DNA of 37,700 nucleotides from an uncultured Prevotellaceae bacterium (GCA_900314985.1 OMXL01000021.1:1-37700), one strand, 5' to 3'; numbered from the stretch's first letter, positions 24,429-33,028 are shown. Notes: a model not told the origin generated them from the letters alone. Numbers and translations: made by a program.

Positions 24429-27400
24429 ATGAAGATTGAAGATTTACTGAAAAAATACGCCTTGCTGCCGCAGGTGGGCGCACTGGCGAATACGTTAGGG
24501 AAAAAGTCGGTAAAAACGGTTTTTCTCGAAGGACTTATGTGCTCATCGGCACCGATGCTGTTTGCAAGTCTCTCCCAAACGCTCTCCAAAAGGAAAGGGA
24601 AAGCACGCGGTTCTGAGTCCCCCCTCTCTTTGGAGGGGGCTGGGGGGAGGCTCCTCCTCTTTATCCTGCAGGACGCTGACGAGGCAGGCTATTTCTACCA
24701 CGACCTGACACAGCTGCTGGGCAAGGAGCAGGTGCTCTTCTTCCCTTCCAGCTATCGCCGCGCCATCAAGTATGCCCAGCGCGATAGTGCCAACGAGATT
24801 CTCCGCACCGAGGTGCTGGCAAGACTAAGTCTCTCCACCAACTCCTCCCTAAGTAGCGAGGGGGGCGTTGACGCAGGAGAGTCCCCCCTCTCTTTGGAGG
24901 GGGCTAGGGGGAGGCTCCTTATCGTCACTTACCCCGAGGCCATCGCCGAACTCGTGGTCTCTAAGAAACAGTTAGACGACCGCTCTGTGGTGCTTAGCGT
25001 GGGTGATACCATCGATGCCGACCAGACCACTCAGCAGTTGCGCACGCTGGGATTCCAGGAGGTGGACTACGTCTATGAACCTGGTCAGTTTGCCCTGCGT
25101 GGCAGCATCCTCGATGTCTATAGCTACAGCAGTGAGTTACCTTTCCGCATCGACCTGTTTGGCGACGATATAGACTCCATCCGCACCTTCGAGGTAGAGA
25201 CGCAGCTGTCTAAAGACAAGTGTCAGCAGGTAACCATTGTTCCTGAGCTGACCATGGTCGAGGAGAAGATGCCGTTCCTTTCGTTCGTGCCCAAGGATAC
25301 CTTGCTCGTTGTCAAAGACTTCCTCTATGTTCGCGATGCCATCGACCGCATCTATCAAGAGGGCTTCTCCGAGCAGGCGCTGACAGAGCGCATGGAGGGT
25401 GCTACCGAACAGGAGCAGCACGAGATTATGCAACAGATGCGTAAGGAGTCGCAGCTCATTAGTGGTCAGCAGTTTACGCGCGATGCCATCGAGTTCCGTC
25501 GCATTGAAATAGGCCATCGTCCCTCTGGATTGCCTGATGCTACCATTGAGTTCCATGTCTCGCCACAGCCCCAGTTCCACAAGAATTTCGACCTCCTTCA
25601 GCAGTCGCTAGAGCAGTATCTGGCTGATGGCTACCAACTCTGCATCTTGGCAGACAGTAAGAAGCAGCTGGAGCGCCTGCGCGACATCTTCAGTGGTGAG
25701 GGGTCAGAGGTGAGAGGTGAGAGGATAGACTTCTCTCCTGTCGAAAAGACTATCCATGAGGGTTTTGCCGACAACGACCTGCGCATCTGTGTCTTCACCG
25801 ACCACCAGATATTCGACCGCTACCATAAGTATAGCTTAACGTCCGACAAGGCACGCTCTGGTAAGGTGGCGCTCACGCTGAAAGAGATTCAGCAGTTTGA
25901 GGTGGGCGACTATGTGGTACACGTTGACCACGGTATCGGTAAGTTTGGCGGACTGGTACGCATGCCCCAGGGCGATGGTTACCAGGAAATGATTAAGATC
26001 ATGTACGAGGGTGGGGGCTCCATCTATGTCAGCATCCACTCCTTATATAAGGTGTCTAAATACAAGGCGCAGGACAATGGTCAGCCGCCCCGTCTGTCGC
26101 ACTTAGGCACAGGTCAGTGGGAGCGCATGAAGGAGCGCACCAAGAGCAAGCTGAAGGATATTGCCCGCGACCTCATCAAACTGTATGCTGCCCGTCGTCG
26201 TGAACTGGGCTTCGCCTTCTCTGCCGACTCCTACTTGCAGCAGGAGCTGGAGGCGTCGTTCCTCTATGAGGATACCCCCGACCAGTTGAAGGCTACCAAC
26301 GACGTAAAGGCCGATATGGAGAAGGCACAGCCTATGGACCGTCTGGTTTGTGGCGACGTAGGCTTTGGCAAGACCGAGGTGGCTGTGCGTGCTGCCTTCA
26401 AGGCGGCTTGCGATGGCAAACAGGTGGCGGTATTGGTGCCCACGACGGTGCTGGCCTATCAGCACTACCAGACCTTCACCTCCCGACTGAAGGATATGCC
26501 CGTCCGTGTGGACTACCTCTCGCGTGCCCGTAGCACCAAGCAGACCTCTGCGCTCTTGAAAGACTTGGAGGCCGGTAAGGTAGATATTATAATAGGTACG
26601 CATAAGTTGATTGGCAAGACGGTGAAGTTCCATGACCTCGGTCTGCTCATTATCGATGAAGAACAGAAGTTTGGCGTCTCTACCAAGGAGAAACTGCGCC
26701 AGATGAAGACCAGTGTCGACACACTGACATTGACGGCTACGCCCATTCCGCGTACCCTGCAGTTCTCGCTGTTGGGAGCGCGCGACCTGAGCATCATCCA
26801 GACACCACCGCCCAATCGCTATCCCATCCAGACGGAGATTCATACGCTGAGTGCGGAGATTGTGGCTGATGCCATCAACTTCGAGATGTCGCGCAATGGT
26901 CAGGTGTATTTCGTCAATCCGCGCATCAACGACCTCCAGCGCATCAAGGAGATGATACAGAAGTACGTGCCCGATGCTCGTGTGGCCGTAGGTCACGGAC
27001 AGATGAAACCCGAGGAGTTGGAGAAGATTATCTTCGACTTCCAGAACTACGACTACGACGTGCTGCTCTCTACCACCATCATTGAGAACGGTATCGACAT
27101 CCCCAACGCCAACACCATCATCATCAATGGTGCCCACCGCTTCGGACTCTCCGACCTGCACCAGATGCGTGGTCGTGTGGGTCGTGGCAACCGCAAGGCC
27201 TTCTGTTACCTGTTGGCGCCTCCCTTGGCCGACCTCCCGCAGGAGAGTCGCCGTCGTCTGGAGGCTTTGGAAACCTTCAGCGACCTGGGCAGTGGCATCC
27301 ATATTGCCATGCAAGACCTCGATATCCGTGGTGCTGGCAACCTGTTGGGTGCCGAGCAGTCTGGCTTCATTGCCGACCTCGGTTACGAGACCTACATCAA

Positions 27401-27971
27401 GATTCTGCAGCAGGCGCTGGTGGAGATTAGGAATGAAAGCCTCCCCCTAACCCCCTCCAAAAAGAGGGGGGACTCGGAGCGCTGCTCAGCTCCCTCTCCC
27501 TTTGGAGAGGGGTGGGGAGAGGCCTCCCTGGAGTCCGACCTCGAGCTCTACTTTCCCGACCAGTATGTGCCCAGCGATTCAGAGCGTATGCTGCTCTATC
27601 GGGAGCTGGATGGCTTGCAGACTGACGAACAGGTGGCAGCTTACCGCACCCGCCTGATAGACCGCTTCGGTCCTGTGCCTCACTGTGGCGAGGAGCTGAT
27701 GCGTGTGGTACCACTGCGTCGTCTCGGACAGTTGTTTGGCTGTGAGAAGATTGTCTTGAAACAACAGCGCATGACGCTCTTCTTCGTCACCCAGAACGAC
27801 AGTCCGTTCTACCAGAGCGAGGCCTTCGGAATGCTGTTGGACTATGTGGCTCATAACCCGCGTCGCTGCAACTTCCGCGAGGTGAATGGCAAGCGTTCCA
27901 TGGTCATCAGCGACGTGCCCACCATCGAGGAGGCTGTACAGATATTGTCATCAATCAACAAGAGTAACTAA
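24429..27971 (+). CDS. mfd: Transcription-repair coupling factor Mfd with repeat-derived insertions
   Basis: An 1180-residue Mfd. It removes stalled RNA polymerase at DNA lesions and recruits UvrA. Seen in order: UvrB-like N-terminal part, CarD/RID polymerase-binding domain (about 485-545, FEVGDYVVHVDHGIGKF), translocase Walker A GDVGFGKT (about 640), DEEQ (about 741), TATPIPRT, the GRVGRGNRKAF motif (about 914) and the C-terminal D7 region. The protein is longer than usual (about 1100-1150) because four segments are encoded by repeats: residues about 63-75, 151-163, 423-432 and 1004-1032. They fall in loops or linkers, so the core motifs are intact. The ATG at 24429 follows the promoter box. 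Confidence 0.95.
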   Translation: MKIEDLLKKYALLPQVGALANTLGKKSVKTVFLEGLMCSSAPMLFASLSQTLSKRKGKARGSESPLSLEGAGGRLLLFILQDADEAGYFYHDLTQLLGKEQVLFFPSSYRRAIKYAQRDSANEILRTEVLARLSLSTNSSLSSEGGVDAGESPLSLEGARGRLLIVTYPEAIAELVVSKKQLDDRSVVLSVGDTIDADQTTQQLRTLGFQEVDYVYEPGQFALRGSILDVYSYSSELPFRIDLFGDDIDSIRTFEVETQLSKDKCQQVTIVPELTMVEEKMPFLSFVPKDTLLVVKDFLYVRDAIDRIYQEGFSEQALTERMEGATEQEQHEIMQQMRKESQLISGQQFTRDAIEFRRIEIGHRPSGLPDATIEFHVSPQPQFHKNFDLLQQSLEQYLADGYQLCILADSKKQLERLRDIFSGEGSEVRGERIDFSPVEKTIHEGFADNDLRICVFTDHQIFDRYHKYSLTSDKARSGKVALTLKEIQQFEVGDYVVHVDHGIGKFGGLVRMPQGDGYQEMIKIMYEGGGSIYVSIHSLYKVSKYKAQDNGQPPRLSHLGTGQWERMKERTKSKLKDIARDLIKLYAARRRELGFAFSADSYLQQELEASFLYEDTPDQLKATNDVKADMEKAQPMDRLVCGDVGFGKTEVAVRAAFKAACDGKQVAVLVPTTVLAYQHYQTFTSRLKDMPVRVDYLSRARSTKQTSALLKDLEAGKVDIIIGTHKLIGKTVKFHDLGLLIIDEEQKFGVSTKEKLRQMKTSVDTLTLTATPIPRTLQFSLLGARDLSIIQTPPPNRYPIQTEIHTLSAEIVADAINFEMSRNGQVYFVNPRINDLQRIKEMIQKYVPDARVAVGHGQMKPEELEKIIFDFQNYDYDVLLSTTIIENGIDIPNANTIIINGAHRFGLSDLHQMRGRVGRGNRKAFCYLLAPPLADLPQESRRRLEALETFSDLGSGIHIAMQDLDIRGAGNLLGAEQSGFIADLGYETYIKILQQALVEIRNESLPLTPSKKRGDSERCSAPSPFGEGWGEASLESDLELYFPDQYVPSDSERMLLYRELDGLQTDEQVAAYRTRLIDRFGPVPHCGEELMRVVPLRRLGQLFGCEKIVLKQQRMTLFFVTQNDSPFYQSEAFGMLLDYVAHNPRRCNFREVNGKRSMVISDVPTIEEAVQILSSINKSN
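24615..24652 (+). repeat. In-frame palindromic element, copy A
   Basis: A GC-rich inverted repeat (CCCCCCTCTC-TTT-GGAGGGGG core) followed by GCTGGGGGGAGGCT. It encodes ESPLSLEGAGGRL in Mfd. It differs from copy B at one base in 38. Confidence 0.85.
24879..24916 (+). repeat. In-frame palindromic element, copy B
   Basis: Same sequence as copy A except A for G in the tail, read in the same frame (ESPLSLEGARGRL). A weaker C-run/G-run hairpin lies just upstream (about 24843-24866). Confidence 0.85.
25696..25723 (+). repeat. Heptanucleotide array R5 inside mfd
   Basis: Four 7-bp units: GTGAGGG, GTCAGAG, GTGAGAG, GTGAGAG. They encode the Mfd segment GEGSEVRGER. It is the only array wholly inside a gene, and its units resemble those of R4 at 34493. 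Confidence 0.8.
27438..27475 (-). repeat. In-frame palindromic element, copy C1 (inverted)
   Basis: The reverse complement of the copy A/B type, read in Mfd as ESLPLTPSKKRGDS. It shows the element can be translated from either strand without stops. Confidence 0.8.
27488..27524 (+). repeat. In-frame palindromic element, copy C2
   Basis: A diverged forward copy (CCCTCTCC-CTTT-GGAGAGGGG core) 12 bp after C1, read as SAPSPFGEGWGEA. Together C1 and C2 form a head-to-head pair in the linker before the last Mfd domain. Confidence 0.75.
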
Positions 27972-27993
27972 CTATAAACTATCAACAAGAAAA

Positions 27994-29883
27994 ATGAAAA
28001 AAAGAGTATTATTGGCATTGCTGGCCGTGGCAGGCATGCTGCAGACAGTCGGTGCCGCTGAGCGCCTGACGAGTCCGAAGGGTGACATCGTAGTCCTGGT
28101 CGACGTGCAGGACGGCAAACCTACCTACGAGGTGTCGCTGGGTGGTGTACAGTTCTTGAAACCCTCACCACTGGGCTTGCTCACCAACATTAGCGACTTC
28201 ACACAGGGTCTGACGCTGGCAGGCAGTGAGAGCAAGATTCAGCACGATGAGTATTCGCTGAAGACCACCAAACAGAGTCATATCAGCTACGATGCTACCG
28301 AGGCTGTATGCCGCTTTGAGAAGGATGGCAAGCGCGTGCTCGACATTCAGTTCCACATCACCGACCGCGACGTGGCCTATCGCTACAAGATCTATCCTAA
28401 GAGGGGACGTGGCGGTGAGACACTGGTGGCTGTCGTTAATGGCGAGGCCAGCGGATTCGTGATGCCTGAGGGTACCACCACCTTCCTCTGCCCACAGTCG
28501 GGTCCTATGGGTGGCTTCGCACGTACCTCTCCTTCTTATGAGACCTCTTACACCCTCGACGACCAGATGGGTAAGAATGGCTGGGGCAATGGCTTCACCT
28601 TCCCCTGTCTGTTTAAGACGCCCGCTGGCTGGATTCTGCTCAGCGAGGCTGGCACGGATGGTGGTTATGTAGGTTGCCGCCTGCTCAACACGGGTGCTGC
28701 CAACTATCAGATTGGCTTCCCTCAGCCTGGCGAGATGAACGGCATGGGTTCTACCTCTGCTGCTGTGTCGCTGCCCTGCGAGACGCCTTGGCGCACCATC
28801 ACGTTGGGCACTACGCTGGCTCCCATCGTAGAGACCACTGTTACCAACGATGTTGTTCGTCCCAAGTACCAGGCCTCTAAGGAGTATACCTATGGCAAGG
28901 GCTCATGGTCGTGGATTATCGGCATGGACTCCAGCTGTAACTTCGACGAGCAGAAGCGCTACATCGACTTCTCTGCCGCTATGGGCTGGCGCTCAGTGCT
29001 GATTGACGCTCTCTGGGATGTACAGATTGGCTACGAGAAAATGGCTGAGCTGGCACGCTACGGTCGTGAGCGTGGGGTAGGGCTCTTCCTGTGGTATAAT
29101 AGCAATGGCTCATGGAACGATGCACCCCAGTCGCCTAAGGGCAAGATGGATAAGTCTGCCGCCCGTCGCAAGGAGATGGCATGGATGCAGAAAAACGGCA
29201 TCCTGGGTATCAAGGTCGACTTCTTCGGTGGTGACAAACAACCTATGATGCAGCTCTATGAGGACATCCTCACCGATGCCAACGACTTCGGCTTGCAGGT
29301 TATCTTCCACGGCTGTACGTTGCCTCGTGGTTGGGAGCGCATGTATCCTAACTATGTAGCTTCTGAGGCTGTGTTGGCTTCTGAGAACCTGCACTTTGGT
29401 CAGGGCTCTTGCGATGCTGAGGCACAGAATGCCTGCATCCACCCCTTCATCCGCAACACGGTGGGCTCTATGGACTTTGGTGGTTCTACGCTCAACAAGC
29501 ACTATAACAAGGACAACCAGCACGGCACCACGCGCAAGACCAGCGATGTCTTCGCACTGGCCACTGCCGTCCTCTTCCAGTCGAGCGTACAGCACTTCGC
29601 TATGGCTCCCAACAACCTCGAAGATGCTCCCGCATGGGCTGTTGACTTCATGAAGCAGGTACCCACCAACTGGGACGAGACGCGCTTTATCGATGGCTAT
29701 CCTGGCAAATACTGCATCATGGCCCGTCGCGCAGGCAACAAGTGGTATGTAGCTGGCGTTACCAGCGACGGCACACCCCTCGAGAAGAAGATTGGCAAGA
29801 AGCTGAACCAGTTCTTCCCCAAGGGCGCTAAGCAGCTTGGCCATGTCGATACCGATGCCATCGTGATAGTAGGGGAACGTTGA
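27994..29883 (+). CDS. Glycoside hydrolase family 97 (alpha-galactosidase-like)
   Basis: A 629-residue exported enzyme with a Sec signal (about 1-22, ending VGAA). The ATG at 27994 starts a classic signal peptide; the longer frame runs into mfd. The GH97 order is present: N-terminal beta-sandwich with SPKGDI, central barrel, short C-terminal beta domain. In the barrel, Asp409 (GIKVDFF) and Glu458 (VASEAV) sit where the retaining GH97 alpha-galactosidases have nucleophile and acid/base, while the inverting SusB alpha-glucosidases use glutamates elsewhere. I therefore favour alpha-galactosidase activity, with moderate certainty. The last codons and stop lie in a heptanucleotide array. It starts 22 bp after mfd. 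Confidence 0.87.
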   Translation: MKKRVLLALLAVAGMLQTVGAAERLTSPKGDIVVLVDVQDGKPTYEVSLGGVQFLKPSPLGLLTNISDFTQGLTLAGSESKIQHDEYSLKTTKQSHISYDATEAVCRFEKDGKRVLDIQFHITDRDVAYRYKIYPKRGRGGETLVAVVNGEASGFVMPEGTTTFLCPQSGPMGGFARTSPSYETSYTLDDQMGKNGWGNGFTFPCLFKTPAGWILLSEAGTDGGYVGCRLLNTGAANYQIGFPQPGEMNGMGSTSAAVSLPCETPWRTITLGTTLAPIVETTVTNDVVRPKYQASKEYTYGKGSWSWIIGMDSSCNFDEQKRYIDFSAAMGWRSVLIDALWDVQIGYEKMAELARYGRERGVGLFLWYNSNGSWNDAPQSPKGKMDKSAARRKEMAWMQKNGILGIKVDFFGGDKQPMMQLYEDILTDANDFGLQVIFHGCTLPRGWERMYPNYVASEAVLASENLHFGQGSCDAEAQNACIHPFIRNTVGSMDFGGSTLNKHYNKDNQHGTTRKTSDVFALATAVLFQSSVQHFAMAPNNLEDAPAWAVDFMKQVPTNWDETRFIDGYPGKYCIMARRAGNKWYVAGVTSDGTPLEKKIGKKLNQFFPKGAKQLGHVDTDAIVIVGER

Positions 29884-29962
29884 ACATTGAACGTTGAACA
29901 TTGAACGTTGAACATTGAACATTGAACGTTGAACATTGAACGGTTAGCGGTTAACGGTTATA
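29875..29962. repeat. Heptanucleotide array R2 (GAACRTT, then GGTTANC)
   Basis: Nine 7-bp units of GAACGTT or GAACATT, a partial GAAC, then three units GGTTAGC, GGTTAAC, GGTTATA in the same 7-bp period. The first unit carries the last two codons of the GH97 gene and its TGA stop. Confidence 0.9.
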
Positions 29963-29971
29963 GAATTCTGT

Positions 29972-29999
29972 CAATTTGTCGGAAACATACGACAAATTG
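29972..29999. promoter_or_regulatory. Inverted repeat upstream of the small heat-shock gene
   Basis: CAATTTGTCG, 8-bp spacer, CGACAAATTG: a perfect 10-bp inverted repeat, extendable with wobble pairs to about 29963-30008. It lies 15 bp before a sigma-54-like promoter and is not a CIRCE element (TTAGCACTC-N9-GAGTGCTAA). A good candidate for an activator site. Confidence 0.65.
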
Positions 30000-30013
30000 G
30001 CGGAATTTTCGTC

Positions 30014-30030
30014 TTGGCATGTAGGTTGCA
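30014..30030 (+). promoter_or_regulatory. Sigma-54 (RpoN)-type promoter of the small heat-shock gene
   Basis: TTGGCATGTAGGTTGCA has GG (30016-30017) and GC (30028-30029) separated by exactly 10 bp, with TGGCA and TTGC-A as in the -24/-12 consensus. No TAnnTTTG box was seen in this gap. The leader would be about 70 bases. Confidence 0.6.
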
Positions 30031-30098
30031 TAGTATTGGATGAGCGCCGATGAGGCAATCAAATGAATTAACAAACATGTACAACTAAAAATATAATT

Positions 30099-30105
30099 AG
30101 GAGGT
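30099..30105 (+). promoter_or_regulatory. Strong Shine-Dalgarno site
   Basis: AGGAGGT lies 7 bp before the ATG at 30113. Such a full site is unusual in this window, where most genes have none, and fits high-level induced expression. Confidence 0.7.
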
Positions 30106-30112
30106 AAATATT

Positions 30113-30538
30113 ATGATGCCAATGATGAGAACAAACAGTTGGATTCCTGCAGTGTTTAACGATCTCTTTGATACTGAGTTCATGCCAAAGTGCAACGCTA
30201 CGGCTCCCGCTATCAATGTGAAAGAATCGGACAAGGCGTATACCGTAGAGCTCGCTGCTCCGGGTATGAAGAAGGAAGACTTCAACGTACATATCAACGA
30301 CGAGGGCAACCTGGTCGTCAAGCTGGAGAGCAAGCAGGAACACAAGGAGGAGGACAAAAATACCCGCTATCTGCGTCGCGAGTTCAGCTACTCCAAGTAT
30401 GAGCAGACCCTGATTCTGCCCGACGACGTGAAGAAAGACGGTATCTCTGCCAAGGTAGAGAACGGTGTGCTCACCGTCGAACTGCCTAAGGTGGTAGAAG
30501 AGAAGGTTAAGGTCTCTCGCCAGATTGATATCGCATAA
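30113..30538 (+). CDS. Small heat-shock protein, Hsp20/IbpA family
   Basis: A 141-residue ATP-independent chaperone that holds unfolding proteins. The alpha-crystallin domain (about 30-130) contains YTVELAAPGMKKEDF and the family signature ENGVLTVELPK. The C-terminus carries an I-x-I motif (IDI, 138-140), which joins subunits into oligomers. The N-terminal arm is short and Met-rich. The gene stands alone, with its own putative sigma-54 promoter, a strong ribosome-binding site and a terminator, so it is probably an independently induced unit. Two adjacent ATGs (30113, 30116) are possible starts. Confidence 0.93.
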   Translation: MMPMMRTNSWIPAVFNDLFDTEFMPKCNATAPAINVKESDKAYTVELAAPGMKKEDFNVHINDEGNLVVKLESKQEHKEEDKNTRYLRREFSYSKYEQTLILPDDVKKDGISAKVENGVLTVELPKVVEEKVKVSRQIDIA

Positions 30539-30560
30539 TAAGGTAAAAAGATGATTCATG

Positions 30561-30594
30561 AGCCCTGCATGCCTCCAAGCATGCGGGGCTTTTT
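30561..30594 (+). terminator. Intrinsic terminator after the small heat-shock gene
   Basis: AGCCCTGCATGC and GCATGCGGGGCT form a 12-bp stem (one G-T pair) with a 6-base loop, followed directly by T's. It lies 22 bp after the stop. Confidence 0.85.
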
Positions 30595-30623
30595 GTGTGT
30601 ATTGTGCATTTTCTTCGCTATTG

Positions 30624-30656
30624 TTTGCAGAATTACATAAATAATTCGTAATTTTG
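30624..30656 (+). promoter_or_regulatory. Promoter of aspS
   Basis: TTTG (30624-30627), 21 bp, TAATTTTG (30649-30656). Leader of about 25 bases to the ATG at 30686. Confidence 0.6.
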
Positions 30657-30685
30657 CAGGTCGAAAACGAATAATATATATAATA

Positions 30686-32458
30686 ATGTATAGAAGCAAG
30701 ACATGTGGTGAGCTGCGACTCACCGATGCTGGTCAGCAGGTAACGCTGGCCGGATGGGTTCAGAAAACCCGTAAGATGGGTGGTATGACATTTGTCGACC
30801 TGCGTGACCGCTATGGCATCACGCAGTTGGTGTTCGACGAGTCGAAGGATGCTGCCCTGTGTGAACAGGCTAACAAGCTGGGTCGTGAGTGGTGTATCCA
30901 GGTGACGGGTACCGTCAGCGAGCGCCAGGCAAAGAACCCGAAGATGGAGACGGGTGATATTGAGATTCTTGCTGAGCAGCTGAACGTGCTGAGCGAGAGT
31001 CAGACGCCTCCCTTCACCATCGAAGACAACACCGATGGTGGTGACGATATCCGTATGAAGTACCGCTATCTGGACCTGCGCCGTAGCTGCGTGCGCAAGA
31101 ACCTGGAACTGCGTCATAAGATGACCATCCTGATTCGTAACTTCTTGGACTCTCTGAACTTTATCGAGGTGGAGACGCCCATCCTGATTGGCTCAACGCC
31201 TGAGGGTGCCCGTGACTTCGTGGTGCCCAGCCGCATGAATCCCGGACAGTTCTATGCGCTGCCCCAGTCGCCACAGACGCTGAAACAACTGCTGATGGTC
31301 AGTGGTTTCGACCGCTACTTCCAGATTGCCAAGTGTTTCCGTGACGAGGACCTGCGTGCTGACCGTCAGCCTGAGTTCACCCAGATTGACTGTGAGATGT
31401 CATTCGCCGACCAGGAGGATGTGCTGCAAATCTTCGAGGACCTGGCACGTCACCTGTTCAAGGAGGTGCGTGGCGTAGAGCTGCCACCATTGGAGCGCAT
31501 GACATGGCACGAGGCTATGCGTCGCTTCGGTAGCGACAAGCCCGACCTGCGTTTCGGCATGGAGTTTGTGGAACTGATGGATGTGCTGAAGGGTACAGGT
31601 GAGTTCCCTGTCTTCAACGAGGCAGAATATATTGGTGGTATCGTAGTTCCTGGCTGTGCCGATTACACCCGCAAGCAGTTGGATCAGTTGACAGACTTCG
31701 TGAAGCGTCCGCAGGTGGGTGCCAAGGGTCTGGTATATGTGAAGTTCAACAGCGACGGCACCGTGAAGTCGTCTATCGATAAGTTCTACCAGCCTGAGGT
31801 TTGGCAGAACCTGAAAGAGAAGACGGGCGCCAAGGATGGCGACCTCGTGCTGATTCTCTCTGGCGACAAGGCCAACAAGACACGCACACAGCTCTGCACG
31901 CTGCGTCTGGAGATGGGTGACCGTCTGGGACTGCGTGACAAGAATGTGTTCAAGTGTCTGTGGATTGTCGACTTCCCCTTGTTCGAGTGGAGTGACGAAG
32001 AGCAGCGCCTGATGGCTACGCACCATCCATTCACGCTGCCCAATCCTGACGATATCCCCTTGCTGGATACCGCTCCTGAGAAGGTGCGTGCGGTGGCTTA
32101 CGACTTCGTATGCAATGGCATCGAGGTGGGCGGTGGCTCACTGCGTATCCACGACGGCAAGCTGCAGGAGAAGATGTTCCAGATTCTGGGCTTCACACCC
32201 GAGCGTGCGATGGCTCAGTTTGGCTTCTTGATCAATGCTTTCAAGTACGGAGCACCTCCTCACGCTGGTCTCGCCTTCGGTCTCGACCGCTTCGTCAGCA
32301 TCATGGCTGGTCTCGATTCTATCCGTGACTGCATCGCCTTCCCGAAGAACAACAGTGGCCGTGATGTCATGCTCGATGCTCCTGGTGAGCTGGATCCCAA
32401 ACAGTTGGAAGAACTGCAGCTGAAGGTGGAACTGCATAGCGAAGAGTCAGGAAACTGA
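30686..32458 (+). CDS. aspS: Aspartyl-tRNA synthetase
   Basis: A 590-residue class II synthetase that charges tRNA-Asp with aspartate. The N-terminal OB fold (about 1-105) includes [15 protein letters not shown]. The catalytic domain has motif 2, [18 protein letters not shown], and motif 3, [15 protein letters not shown]-type insertion lies between (about 285-420), so this is the bacterial type, of the usual length. It is flanked by its own promoter and by the heat-shock terminator upstream, and stands as a single gene. Confidence 0.96.
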   Translation: MYRSKTCGELRLTDAGQQVTLAGWVQKTRKMGGMTFVDLRDRYGITQLVFDESKDAALCEQANKLGREWCIQVTGTVSERQAKNPKMETGDIEILAEQLNVLSESQTPPFTIEDNTDGGDDIRMKYRYLDLRRSCVRKNLELRHKMTILIRNFLDSLNFIEVETPILIGSTPEGARDFVVPSRMNPGQFYALPQSPQTLKQLLMVSGFDRYFQIAKCFRDEDLRADRQPEFTQIDCEMSFADQEDVLQIFEDLARHLFKEVRGVELPPLERMTWHEAMRRFGSDKPDLRFGMEFVELMDVLKGTGEFPVFNEAEYIGGIVVPGCADYTRKQLDQLTDFVKRPQVGAKGLVYVKFNSDGTVKSSIDKFYQPEVWQNLKEKTGAKDGDLVLILSGDKANKTRTQLCTLRLEMGDRLGLRDKNVFKCLWIVDFPLFEWSDEEQRLMATHHPFTLPNPDDIPLLDTAPEKVRAVAYDFVCNGIEVGGGSLRIHDGKLQEKMFQILGFTPERAMAQFGFLINAFKYGAPPHAGLAFGLDRFVSIMAGLDSIRDCIAFPKNNSGRDVMLDAPGELDPKQLEELQLKVELHSEESGN

Positions 32459-32558
32459 TTTTGTGATAACCATTTCGTACTAATTGATGTAGGTCAAGAA
32501 TTAAGCGAAATAATCTTAAAAACAGTCAGTTAGCGGATAAAAAAACAGAAAGAATTGT

Positions 32559-32566
32559 TAATTTTG
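32559..32566 (+). promoter_or_regulatory. -7 box before the winged-helix gene
   Basis: TAATTTTG fits TAnnTTTG and lies 48 bp before the ATG at 32615. No clear -33 element at the usual distance. Confidence 0.45.
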
Positions 32567-32614
32567 CACCGCAAAGAGTAGAAATATTTTTTAGCGTTAT
32601 AATTTTAAACAACT

Positions 32615-32911
32615 ATGGCAGAAAAGAAAACAACTAAGAAGGCTGCTGCTCCCAAGGCTGAGGAGCCCAAGAAGGCAACCGTAAAGAAGGCTGCTGCTCC
32701 CAAGAAAGCAGCTATCGCTGTAAATGCAGAGAACGCTGGTTTCAAGGCTGGTGATGTTTATCAGGCTCTGGCTGCTGCTGGCAAGGCTCTGACAGTTAAG
32801 GAAATTGCTAAGGCTGCTAAGATCAGCGAGGAAGAGACTCTGCTGGGTCTGGGCTGGCTCTTCAAGGAGGGCAAGCTGGCTACTGCTGACGAGAAGATTA
32901 CTCTGGCTTAA
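32615..32911 (+). CDS. Winged-helix protein with histone H1-like Lys/Ala tail
   Basis: A 98-residue protein in two parts. Residues 1-33 are a Lys/Ala/Pro tail with repeats of KKAAAPK, resembling histone H1 tails and likely to bind DNA without sequence preference. Residues about 38-98 form a small winged helix (AGDVYQALAAAGKALTVKEI, then a second helix and LFKEGKLA) of the DUF2582 type common in Bacteroidetes. It may be a nucleoid-associated protein; the function is inferred. The gene has its own promoter and terminator, which fits a small abundant protein. Confidence 0.82.
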   Translation: MAEKKTTKKAAAPKAEEPKKATVKKAAAPKKAAIAVNAENAGFKAGDVYQALAAAGKALTVKEIAKAAKISEEETLLGLGWLFKEGKLATADEKITLA

Positions 32912-32941
32912 TTCTGGAGTATTTAGGAACAATAGAAAAAA

Positions 32942-32977
32942 GGCTGGTGTGCTATACGGCGTACCGGCCTTTTTTTT
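32942..32977 (+). terminator. Intrinsic terminator after the winged-helix gene
   Basis: GGCTGGT (32942-32948) pairs with ACCGGCC (32963-32969), with further weak pairs inside, and is followed by eight T's. The A-run just upstream makes it a possible two-way terminator. Confidence 0.75.
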
Positions 32978-32978
32978 A

Positions 32979-33027
32979 ATTAAACATTAAACATTAAGCA
33001 TTAAGCATTAACCATTAAGCATTAAAT
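32979..33027. repeat. Heptanucleotide array R3 (ATTAARC x7)
   Basis: Seven 7-bp units: ATTAAAC twice, ATTAAGC twice, ATTAACC, ATTAAGC, ATTAAAT. It fills the whole space between the terminator and the next start codon, with no ribosome-binding site. Confidence 0.9.
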
Positions 33028-33028
33028 A

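Noticed and set aside
26103-27314. Leftward 403-codon frame inside mfd
   Set aside because: It mirrors the codon use of mfd on the other strand; no signal, domain or promoter.
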